Part shown: piece after piece, positions 8,771 to 15,718 of the stretch
How positions within the stretch are numbered: position 1 is the stretch's first letter
How the letters are laid out: every line of letters begins with the position of its first letter
The notes under the pieces: model-generated
What the model was told of the DNA's origin: nothing
Database searches by the model: none
The model's input: the letters and a program-made list of their open reading frames with translations, nothing else
NCBI GenBank assembly: GCA_903838355.1
Contig: CAILYC010000034.1
Coordinates: forward strand, 49,577 to 113,576
Reading direction: 5' to 3'
DNA length: 64,000 bases
Source of the DNA: an uncultured Burkholderiales bacterium
Lineage (GTDB): Bacteria > Pseudomonadota > Gammaproteobacteria > Burkholderiales > Burkholderiaceae_C
Position numbers and translations under genes: made by a program

Positions 8771-8810
8771 CATGAGAACGCGCATGAGAACGCGCATGAT
8801 AACGCGCATG
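8771..8810 (+). repeat. 12-bp direct repeats upstream of the GntR regulator
   Basis: CATGAGAACGCG twice, CATGATAACGCG once, then a partial CATG. The GCGCATG junctions create small overlapping palindromes. The array ends 58 bases before the regulator's start codon, so it overlaps the expected promoter or operator zone. Confidence 0.85.
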
Positions 8811-8868
8811 CATCTGGATTCAGATTTGCTGTTGCGCTCTCTTGCCTGACAAATCCAATTGATCAACC

Positions 8869-9591
8869 ATGACCGACGCATTGCCCATCCTTTCCCATGG
8901 GGTTCAGACCCGGAAAAAGGCTGTCTCACTGTCGAACCAAACGTACGATGAATTAAAGCACCTCATCTTTGAGTTTCAGCTCTTGCCAGGGGAGATGTTG
9001 TTTGAAAATCAATTGAGTGAGGTGCTCAAGGTCAGTCGCACACCGCTCAGACAAGCCTTGCAGCGACTCGAGCACGAAGGTTTTTTGGTCTCACGCCCCA
9101 AAATTGGCTGGCAAGTCGCGCAATTGGATTTCGAGGTTTTGGACGAGCTCTATGACTTTAGGATACTCACAGAAAGCCATGCCATCGAGGTCCTTTGCAA
9201 ATCTGAACATCCCCGAGACTTGCTGCAAGATTTGTGCAACATTTGGCTCGTCCCAGAGGTCGACCGACTACATGATCCCATCGAGGTGGGACAACTCGAT
9301 GAAGAGTTTCACGCCACTTTGCTCAAAGCCGCGGGCAACAGAGAGATGGCCAAAACCCACTTTGAGATCACCCAACGCATCCGCATCATTCGACGACTTG
9401 ACTTCACCAAGGCGTCTCGCATCCATGAAACCTATCGCGAGCATGGGATGATTTTGACGGCCATCTTGGGCAGTCGAAAAAGCGAGGCCATTCGACTGCT
9501 CAAGGCCCACATCGAACAAAGCAAAATTGAGGTGAGAAAAATCACCCTGTCCATGCTCTTTGATGCGAAAGAGACCAAGCTCAGGGCTTGA
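8869..9591 (+). CDS. GntR-family transcriptional regulator (FCD subfamily)
   Basis: A 240-residue cytoplasmic DNA-binding regulator. The N-terminal winged helix (about residues 20-85) shows the GntR pattern YDELKHLIFEFQLLPGEML and the recognition region LKVSRTPLRQALQRLEHEG. The C-terminal part is an all-helical FCD ligand domain with the expected metal-ligand-like Asp/His positions (DFRILTESHAIEV, LDEEFHATLLKAAGN). FCD regulators usually repress neighbouring catabolic genes until a small acid or amide effector is bound. Its place directly after the biuret/allophanate cluster makes that cluster the likely target; the effector cannot be read from the sequence. Confidence 0.88.
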   Translation: MTDALPILSHGVQTRKKAVSLSNQTYDELKHLIFEFQLLPGEMLFENQLSEVLKVSRTPLRQALQRLEHEGFLVSRPKIGWQVAQLDFEVLDELYDFRILTESHAIEVLCKSEHPRDLLQDLCNIWLVPEVDRLHDPIEVGQLDEEFHATLLKAAGNREMAKTHFEITQRIRIIRRLDFTKASRIHETYREHGMILTAILGSRKSEAIRLLKAHIEQSKIEVRKITLSMLFDAKETKLRA

Positions 9592-10126
9592 ATGGGCTTT
9601 CGGCGAGGAGATGGCCAAATACAAACACAAATCCAATGGATCAAAGGTATTTCAATCGGCGTTCATGAGCATCCCCTCGGGCTGCACTATGTTGGTGCTT
9701 GGGGTGTTGGGTGGTGGTGGCTCCTTTGACGCTGGGCTAGATTTTTTATTCATCTTGGTGCAAACACCTCACCTGTTCAGGATCTTATTTAAAAAATTCA
9801 ACGTCGCGCACACCACGACTCGAACCATTACTGCTGTTACTTCAAGCACTCGTTTAGACGCTGAGGATGAGGGCAGGGGTTCTTTGGGTGCGTGTTCTTG
9901 GGCCTCAACGACATCGGTTTCTCCTCGAGAGTGAGCGCTGAGCCATAGACATCATGGTCGCCCAAGTGAGTTGATGACGATTCAGTGACAGTCTTTGCAC
10001 GCGTTCGAAGGCGATGCACGCCGCGTGAATATCTCGGCAAAATTGGTTTTGGCTCACAGCAAGGCACACTATTTGCATTGTGGTGTTCTTTGGGAGCAAT
10101 ACCATGAATGCAAACGATCCTCAAAT
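9592..10126. other. Gene-poor stretch downstream of the GntR gene
   Basis: 535 bases with only short overlapping frames on both strands. None shows a ribosome-binding site plus consistent codon use. On the minus strand around 9905-10060 there is a weakly coding-like Arg-rich frame that may be decayed sequence linked to the remnant at 10127, but I cannot assign it. Confidence 0.45.
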
Positions 10127-10374
10127 TTACACCTGCTCACTCCTCCAAGCCCGGGCATCGATCGATTGGATTGCTCTGTACAAGCGCTCACGTGCCACTG
10201 GGCTTGAAGTTGCTCGTCAAGCATCGAGCCAGTCCACCCCACCCAGCAGCACATCCGCTTGGGGGTTTTGGGCGTGGCCGAGCTTTTCGACCATGTCCAA
10301 ATCACAGCCTGTCCAAGCGATTGGATAAAGCAGTGCTTGGCTCACAGACTCCCAATCATGAATTTTTTTTATAG
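10127..10374 (-). pseudogene. Remnant of an unidentified gene with an in-frame TGA
   Basis: Reading the minus strand gives a clean protein-like stretch, DWESVSQALLYPIAWTGCDL and onward to LLGGVDWLDA. An in-frame TGA follows at 10219-10217, then the same frame continues as RATSSPVARERLYRAIQSID to a second stop at 10127-10129. Codon choice and amino-acid content stay protein-like on both sides of the TGA, which is what a nonsense mutation in a real gene looks like. The 5' end is lost near an A/T homopolymer at about 10362-10370, directly against the start of the amidohydrolase. I do not recognise the family. Confidence 0.6.
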
Positions 10375-10386
10375 TGTGCTTGTCCT

Positions 10387-11910
10387 TTGAATGATTCATC
10401 TCTGGTCTCAAGCCTTCATGCCAATTGGATAGTCGCCAATCCTGGGCGTGAGCCCACACGCGAACACCACACGCTCACTTGGCAAGGCGGGAGTGTCTTG
10501 GCCGTTGAAGCCACTGCACAAAGCGTGCTCAACAGCGAGCACAGCATCGTGTGCCCCACCTTGTCCAACGCCCATGATCATGCTCGCTCTTTGCGAGCGA
10601 GCACGTTGGGTGCGCATGACAAGCCTTTGGAGAGTTGGTTGTCCTTCATGGGACTCCTGCCTGGGGTGAGTCCTTATTTGGTTGCAGCTTGTGCGTTTGC
10701 AAGAAGCCTCAAAGGTGGCGTGAGTACATTGATGGTGCACTACACCCGGCAACAAGGCGGCATGTCCTATGTGCAAGAAGCCCTGGAGGTGGCCAAAGCG
10801 GCCAAGGATGTGGGTGTGAGCATTGGCTTTGCGGTGGCCATGCGAGACCAACAGGGTCTGGCCTACGCGCCGGACGCTCAAGTGCTCCCTTTTTTAAACG
10901 AGGCGCATCGCGATCAACTGCTCGAGCGCATGGGTCCGCCCAAGATGAGTGTGGCCCAGCACCTCGAGCGCTTGCATGAAACTGCTGCAGCGCTTGAAGA
11001 CCCGGCCAGCGGCTTCAATTCATGGGTGAACGTGCAGTATGGACCCAACGGCGTGCAGTGGTGTTCGCCCGAGCTCTTGGGCGCCATTGCCAAGGCCAGT
11101 GAGCGCGATGGCCGGGGTGTGCACATGCATTTGCTGGAGACGCGCTATCAGCGCGAATGGTCCGATCATCATCACCCACATGGTGTGGTGAAATATTTGG
11201 ACGATTTGGGTCTATTGAGCCCACGGCTGACCTTGGCGCATTGCACTTGGGCAAGAGAAGATGAACTCGACTTGTTGGCCCAAAGGGGTGTCACGATTGC
11301 GGTGAATGCCAGTTCCAATTTGCACTTGCACTCGGGCATTGCCAATGTGGCGCAAATGATCCGTTGCGGCTGTCGTGTGGCCATGGGGCTCGATGGCTTG
11401 GCCTTGGATGAGGACGATGACGCTTTCAAGGAATTGCGCTTGAACTCCTTGCTGCACAACGGTTGGGGCTTTGAGCATGCGCTCAGCTTGGAGAATTGGT
11501 GGGATTTCGCCTGCGTGAATGCCAAGCGCTCCATCATGGGCAAGAAAGCGGGCGAGCTGCAGTTGGTGGGTGCATTGCGTTCGGGTGCATCGGCAGATTT
11601 TTTAACCTTCGACATCTCCCGCTTGGACGACGAGGAGGGCATCGTGCCTGGGGTCGATCCGATGCAAAAAATTCTGGCCAGAGCGGTGCAGGGTCACATC
11701 GACCGGGTGGTGGTGAGGGGGCGCGAAGTGGTGCGGGGCGGCCATGTCGTCTCCATCGATGAGGTTGCGGCCAAGAAGGAATTGTTCCAAGCCTATAAGA
11801 GCGCCATCGCCCGTGACCCCGCTTGGCCTCAGTGGCAAGCAGCCCTCAATGAGTACCACCACGGCATTCGAAATTTCTACACCCAGGGACAGTGGTTGGG
11901 GTGTTGTTGA
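10387..11910 (+). CDS. Amidohydrolase-superfamily enzyme, deaminase/s-triazine hydrolase type
   Basis: A 507-residue metal-dependent hydrolase. The subtype seen in guanine deaminase, 8-oxoguanine deaminase and AtzA/TrzA-like enzymes is visible: HxH at His63/His65 (NAHDHA), the HMHLLET block with His246/His248, His285 in LAHCTW and Asp336 in GLDG. The family hydrolyses amino or chloro groups on heterocycles; the substrate here is not known. No in-frame ATG precedes the conserved N-terminus. The first usable codon after an upstream TAG is TTG 10387, so either it starts at TTG or its 5' end was altered when the neighbouring remnant formed. It may act upstream of the biuret pathway by deaminating a triazine- or pyrimidine-like ring; that is a hypothesis. 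Confidence 0.82.
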   Translation: MNDSSLVSSLHANWIVANPGREPTREHHTLTWQGGSVLAVEATAQSVLNSEHSIVCPTLSNAHDHARSLRASTLGAHDKPLESWLSFMGLLPGVSPYLVAACAFARSLKGGVSTLMVHYTRQQGGMSYVQEALEVAKAAKDVGVSIGFAVAMRDQQGLAYAPDAQVLPFLNEAHRDQLLERMGPPKMSVAQHLERLHETAAALEDPASGFNSWVNVQYGPNGVQWCSPELLGAIAKASERDGRGVHMHLLETRYQREWSDHHHPHGVVKYLDDLGLLSPRLTLAHCTWAREDELDLLAQRGVTIAVNASSNLHLHSGIANVAQMIRCGCRVAMGLDGLALDEDDDAFKELRLNSLLHNGWGFEHALSLENWWDFACVNAKRSIMGKKAGELQLVGALRSGASADFLTFDISRLDDEEGIVPGVDPMQKILARAVQGHIDRVVVRGREVVRGGHVVSIDEVAAKKELFQAYKSAIARDPAWPQWQAALNEYHHGIRNFYTQGQWLGCC

Positions 11911-11962
11911 GACTTTCAGCGCCAGGCGCGATTCATCGAGTTGTTTTTGAAAGGCTTATTTT

Positions 11963-13063
11963 ATGTTGTTGACTTCGATTCAAAACGCAATGACTCATCA
12001 GGCAAACCGTTGTCGCGCTTTGACGTCCACATTGGCGCTGGGCTCATTGATCTTCGTGGGGTTGGGGGGAGTGGCGCCACAGCAAGCGCAGGCCCAAACA
12101 CCGGGTGTGAAGATCAAGTTTGTCCTTGACTGGAAAATCCAAGGCGTTCATGCCTGGTTTTATTGGGCCCGTGACAAGGGGTTCTTCAAAGATCAGGGCT
12201 TGGATGTGGACATTGACCAAGGCAGCGGCTCAGCCGCCACGGTCATGAAAGTCATGTCCGGTGCCTACCAAGCTGGTTTTGGGGACATGAATGCCATCAT
12301 TCAAAACGCATCTGTGAAACCCGGTGAGGCGCCGGTTATGGTTTACATGATGTACAACAAAGCACCTTTTGCGCTCATCAGCAAAACCTCCAGCGGCATC
12401 AAGTCGATCAAAGATCTTGAGGGCAAGACCCTGGGGTCTCCGGCCGGAGCCGCAGCCCTGGCGCTTTTCCCAGCACTGGCCAAGAAAAACAACCTGGATG
12501 AGAAGAAGATCACTTGGATCAACATGGCGCCGAGTCTTCAAGAGCAGATGATGCTTCAAGGCCAAGTGGACGCGTCGGCGGTGTTTTCTGCGACGAGCTA
12601 CATGAATTTGGTCGCGCAAAACATCGATCCTGACAAAGATATCCACTGGATTTTTTACAATGATTTTGGGTTGGACTTGTACTCCAATGGCATCATGGTC
12701 TCGGCCAAATTGCTCAAAGACAATCCCAAAGCAGTGTCTGGTTTGGTGCGGGCCATCAACAGCGCCTTTAAGGACTGCGTGAGCCATGTGCAAGCGTGTG
12801 TGGACAACTTGGGGGTCAATGAGCCACTGATCAACAAAGAGATTGAAAAGCGCCGCATGATCTATGTGCTCAGGAGCTCCATTCTGAGTCCTGAGAGTGC
12901 TGAAATTGGCTTAGGGGATGTGAAGGACTCGAGAATGAGCAACGCCATCGCTCAAATCGGTCAAAGCTATGATTTGCAGCGCTTGCCCGCTGTCTCCGAG
13001 GTGTTCAACCGCTCGGCCCTTCCCTCCAAAGAAGAGCGGGTCTTCAGTCCCAAATTAAATTGA
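11963..13063 (+). CDS. NMT1/THI5-like ABC substrate-binding protein (solitary)
   Basis: A 366-residue secreted protein with a signal peptide of about 45 residues ending near QAQAQ (an ATG at 11990 would give a shorter one). The mature part begins VKIKFVLDWKIQGVHAWFY, the typical NMT1/SsuA-like opening. It continues with GLDVDIDQGSGSAATVMKV and FGDMNAIIQ, which form the ligand cleft. Relatives bind thiamine-precursor pyrimidines, taurine, sulfonates or riboflavin. No permease or ATPase is adjacent, so it must use a distant transporter or donate to another system. It follows the deaminase-type amidohydrolase by 52 bases and may be co-transcribed, which suggests a heterocyclic ligand. It ends 9 bases into the convergent ROK gene. 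Confidence 0.82.
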   Translation: MLLTSIQNAMTHQANRCRALTSTLALGSLIFVGLGGVAPQQAQAQTPGVKIKFVLDWKIQGVHAWFYWARDKGFFKDQGLDVDIDQGSGSAATVMKVMSGAYQAGFGDMNAIIQNASVKPGEAPVMVYMMYNKAPFALISKTSSGIKSIKDLEGKTLGSPAGAAALALFPALAKKNNLDEKKITWINMAPSLQEQMMLQGQVDASAVFSATSYMNLVAQNIDPDKDIHWIFYNDFGLDLYSNGIMVSAKLLKDNPKAVSGLVRAINSAFKDCVSHVQACVDNLGVNEPLINKEIEKRRMIYVLRSSILSPESAEIGLGDVKDSRMSNAIAQIGQSYDLQRLPAVSEVFNRSALPSKEERVFSPKLN

Positions 13064-14095
13064 TGTCGCCCATGAGGCGGCTTGTTCTTGACTGAGCCAC
13101 GCCGCTCCTCTTACCCCAGAAGAGTCGCCATGCGCGGCTTTCAAAATGGGAGTGTGGCTGCCTGAATAAAAAGAGTAACTGGCGAGCTTGGACTGCAAAG
13201 GCGCGTATATTTCATCGACCAAACTCATTCCACCTCCCAATACAATGCAGTCGGGGTCCACAATATTGACCACGCCTGACAAACCCCTGGCCAAGCGATC
13301 AATGTAGCGCGCCAAACTGAGCTGTGCGCTTGAGTGGCCCAACCGCGCAGCTTCAACAATCTGCGGGGCTTTGAGTGACTCGCCACTCACCCTGAAGTGA
13401 TCCTCCTCAAACCCCGTGCCACTGACAAAGCGTTCCATGCAACTGGCTTTGCCACACCAGCACGGGGGGCGGCCTCGCTCGACAGGATCGGCCCACGGCA
13501 GGGGTGTATGTCCCCATTCACCACCCAAACGGTTCGCGCCACTCCAAATGCGCCGCTCGTGCACAATGCCGCCGCCACACCCCGTGCCAATGATGACGCC
13601 AAAGACCATGGCCTGTCCTTGTGCGGCACCATCCATTGCCTCGCTCAGCGCAAAGCAGTTGGCGTCGTTTTGAACATGCACTTGGCAAGCCAGTCGGCGG
13701 CCGAGGTCTTGCGCCATGGCTTTGCCATTGAGGACCAAAGAGTTGGAGCCTCGCACGCGTTGGCTCCTCGCATCCAGTGAGCCTGGTAGCCCCACCCCGA
13801 CAGCTTGAGGCCAAGGTATTTGGAGGGCTTGGGTGCATTGCGTGACCAAGGTGTGGATGACCTCCAAGGTCGCCTCATAGTCTCCTTGGGGTGTGGGCAG
13901 TCGTTCCCGGTAGACCATTGCAGGCCGAGCAGGGGGAGGCGAGGTGTGCAGGGCACAGATCTCAATCTTGGTGCCTCCCACGTCCAGACCCATGAACACC
14001 TGGCCAGGAATGGATGCGGTAGCACCAAATGGGGTCAATTGAGAGCTTGGGATGGTCATGGGGTGAAGTTTAAAAGCACTGGAGAGCTTTGTCAT
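13055..14095 (-). CDS. ROK-family sugar kinase/regulator (N-acetylhexosamine or fructokinase type)
   Basis: A 346-residue protein of the ROK family. It has the N-terminal phosphate motif GLDVGGTKIE, the catalytic-Asp region VQNDANCFALSEA, the glycine-rich adenosine motif GTGCGGGIV and the Zn-binding cluster GHTPLP plus PPCWCGKASCMERF. A DNA-binding domain is absent, so a cytosolic sugar kinase is more likely than a repressor. Its sugar is unknown; NagK, Mak and Glk relatives share these motifs. Two starts are possible (14095 and 14059). It diverges from ligW with only 46 bases between the starts and overlaps the preceding binding-protein gene tail to tail by 9 bases. Confidence 0.82.
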   Translation of the reverse strand: MTKLSSAFKLHPMTIPSSQLTPFGATASIPGQVFMGLDVGGTKIEICALHTSPPPARPAMVYRERLPTPQGDYEATLEVIHTLVTQCTQALQIPWPQAVGVGLPGSLDARSQRVRGSNSLVLNGKAMAQDLGRRLACQVHVQNDANCFALSEAMDGAAQGQAMVFGVIIGTGCGGGIVHERRIWSGANRLGGEWGHTPLPWADPVERGRPPCWCGKASCMERFVSGTGFEEDHFRVSGESLKAPQIVEAARLGHSSAQLSLARYIDRLARGLSGVVNIVDPDCIVLGGGMSLVDEIYAPLQSKLASYSFYSGSHTPILKAAHGDSSGVRGAAWLSQEQAASWATSI

Positions 14096-14141
14096 AGAAT
14101 TGGGAAACTTTTTTCAAGACCAGTCTCTAAGGAACCAAGAC

Positions 14142-15212
14142 ATGAACACACCAGTAGCCAACCGTCCCGGCAAAGTCCCCTACCGCCGTATCGCCACGGA
14201 AGAGGCGTTTGCGCCCCAAGAGATGCTCGACATCTATAACAAGATTTTGGCCAAAGGGGACGTGGATATTGGTTTTAAAAACCTGATGGGCTTTTACATG
14301 AGCTCACCCAGCGAGCGTGCCCAGCACATCATGCGCGGCCTCCTCGACTTGGACCAAGTCCGCATTCAGCACATGGATGACACCGGCGTTGACGTTCAAG
14401 TCATTGCCCTCACGTCGCCTGGTGTGCAAATCATGGACAAGGAGACTGCGGTTGCTTTCACACCCACGGCCAACGATATTTTGGCCGAAGCCGTTCGCCG
14501 TCACCCCACGCGTTTTGTTGGAATGATTGCCGTGGCCCCCCAGGACCCGAGTGCTGCAGCCAAAGAAATTGAGCGTGGCGTCAATAAGCTGGGAATGAAC
14601 TCGGTCGTGATCAATTCACACACCCATGGTGAGTATTTGTCAGACCCCAAGTTTTGGGAGATCTTTGAAGCGGCCGAAGCGCACGACACCCCCATTTACT
14701 TGCACCCCAACGCTTTACCGAAAAACATGATCATGCCGTTCTTAGAAGCGGGTTTGGATGGCGCCATTTACGGCTTTGGTGTGGAGACAGGCTTGCATGC
14801 CTTGAGGATCATGACCTCAGGCGCTTTGGACCGTTTTCCCAAGCTTCAAATCATCATCGGTCACATGGGCGAGGCCCTGCCTTTTTGGGCCTATCGCTTG
14901 GACTATATGCACGCAGCGACCGTCAAGTCCAAGCGCTATGACTCCATGAAGCCTGTGGGCAAAAAACCCAGCGAGTACTTGAAGTCCAACTTCATCATCA
15001 CCAACTCTGGCGTGGCGTGGGAGCAAGCCATCAAGTTCACCCAGGATTTTATCGGGGTCGACCGTGTCATGTACGCCATGGACTACCCTTACCAGTTCTC
15101 CGTTGACGAGGTGCACACCCTGGACGCCATGAAAATGGACGCCGCCGACAAGATGGCCTTCTTCCAAACCAATGCTGAGCGCGTCTTCAAGATCCCTCAT
15201 TTGAAGGCTTGA
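14142..15212 (+). CDS. ligW: 5-carboxyvanillate decarboxylase-like amidohydrolase (LigW type)
   Basis: A 356-residue metal-dependent non-oxidative decarboxylase of the ACMSD subgroup. The metal and catalytic residues fall at the positions I recall for Sphingomonas LigW: Glu20 in RIATEEAF (LigW Glu19), His188 in IYLHPN, His241 in GHMGEALP and Asp314 in YAMDYPYQF. Long stretches are near-identical in pattern to LigW, such as MSSPSERAQ, GLDGAIYGFGVETG and KSNFIITNSGVAWE. The likely reaction is decarboxylation of an o-carboxylated vanillate or a related hydroxybenzoate from lignin-derived biphenyls. No other lignin-pathway gene is next to it, so the true substrate could be another aromatic acid. 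An AAGGA precedes ATG 14142. Confidence 0.85.
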   Translation: MNTPVANRPGKVPYRRIATEEAFAPQEMLDIYNKILAKGDVDIGFKNLMGFYMSSPSERAQHIMRGLLDLDQVRIQHMDDTGVDVQVIALTSPGVQIMDKETAVAFTPTANDILAEAVRRHPTRFVGMIAVAPQDPSAAAKEIERGVNKLGMNSVVINSHTHGEYLSDPKFWEIFEAAEAHDTPIYLHPNALPKNMIMPFLEAGLDGAIYGFGVETGLHALRIMTSGALDRFPKLQIIIGHMGEALPFWAYRLDYMHAATVKSKRYDSMKPVGKKPSEYLKSNFIITNSGVAWEQAIKFTQDFIGVDRVMYAMDYPYQFSVDEVHTLDAMKMDAADKMAFFQTNAERVFKIPHLKA

Positions 15213-15273
15213 TTGCAAGACCCCAAGACCATCCCCTGGGCAGACCGACTCACCACCATTAAGGGCTCGAGAC

Positions 15274-15699
15274 ATGACCAAAGAGAGTGACAAAGACATC
15301 GCAGACACCTTGTACTCGAGCTATGAGTTGATCCTTAAAATCAAGGATCAATTCATCGACTTTGATGAGTTCAGGCCTCAAGTGCCTGAACACACCCCTG
15401 CGGTGGCACCCAACCCCAAGGCCAGCAAGGAAGAAAAAGAACAGGCCTTGGAAGTGGAGCATGAGCGGCATGCCGTCTATGAAGCGCACCTTCACAGTTG
15501 GCAAAAAAAGCATGCCGACTTGAGTCAGGAGTTTGACGTTCTGGGTAAAAAAATAGAGCACTTGGTCAAAGCGCTCACGCGCCACCACACCAGCGCGGCC
15601 GACTTGCTCCAAGAGATGGAGAACATCCGCACCTACAAAATTCTCTCGGGTGAGGCTTATCTGTTGGGGGCGATTTTGCCTCTGAAGGCAAAGAAGTAA
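15274..15699 (+). CDS. Hypothetical protein, charged and coiled-coil-like
   Basis: A 141-residue, highly charged, probably cytoplasmic protein that I do not recognise. It has no signal peptide or membrane segment. Residues about 40-110 are Lys/Glu/His-rich and heptad-like (KASKEEKEQALEVEHERHAV, KKHADLSQEFDVLGKKIEHL), so a helical coiled coil is likely. It lies 61 bases after ligW on the same strand and ends 19 bases before the convergent molybdenum hydroxylase gene. Co-transcription with ligW is plausible, but nothing in the sequence reveals a role. Confidence 0.65.
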   Translation: MTKESDKDIADTLYSSYELILKIKDQFIDFDEFRPQVPEHTPAVAPNPKASKEEKEQALEVEHERHAVYEAHLHSWQKKHADLSQEFDVLGKKIEHLVKALTRHHTSAADLLQEMENIRTYKILSGEAYLLGAILPLKAKK

Positions 15700-15718
15700 G
15701 CGCTAGTGGACGCCCACT

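Larger units (their letters stand above)
8543..8868. other. Intergenic region rich in short tandem repeats
   Basis: 326 bases between atzF and the GntR gene. I see no credible gene. It holds a tetranucleotide run at 8647-8682 and a 12-bp repeat at 8771-8810, and should contain the regulator's promoter, for which no clear -35/-10 pair is visible. Confidence 0.6.

Noticed and set aside
8771..8810. Possible CRISPR-like array
   Set aside because: Units are 12 bp and contiguous with no spacers; there are no cas genes nearby.
8645..8929. Minus-strand frame through the repeats giving repeated MRV/MRVL residues
   Set aside because: It is produced by the DNA repeats, overlaps the GntR start on the opposite strand and has no ribosome-binding site.
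9560..9934. Plus-strand frame overlapping the GntR stop
   Set aside because: No ribosome-binding site, atypical composition and no family resemblance; treated as chance.
1..13063. Classical cyanuric acid/atrazine lower pathway
   Set aside because: biuH and atzF are present but no AtzD/TrzD-type cyanuric acid hydrolase is encoded in the window.
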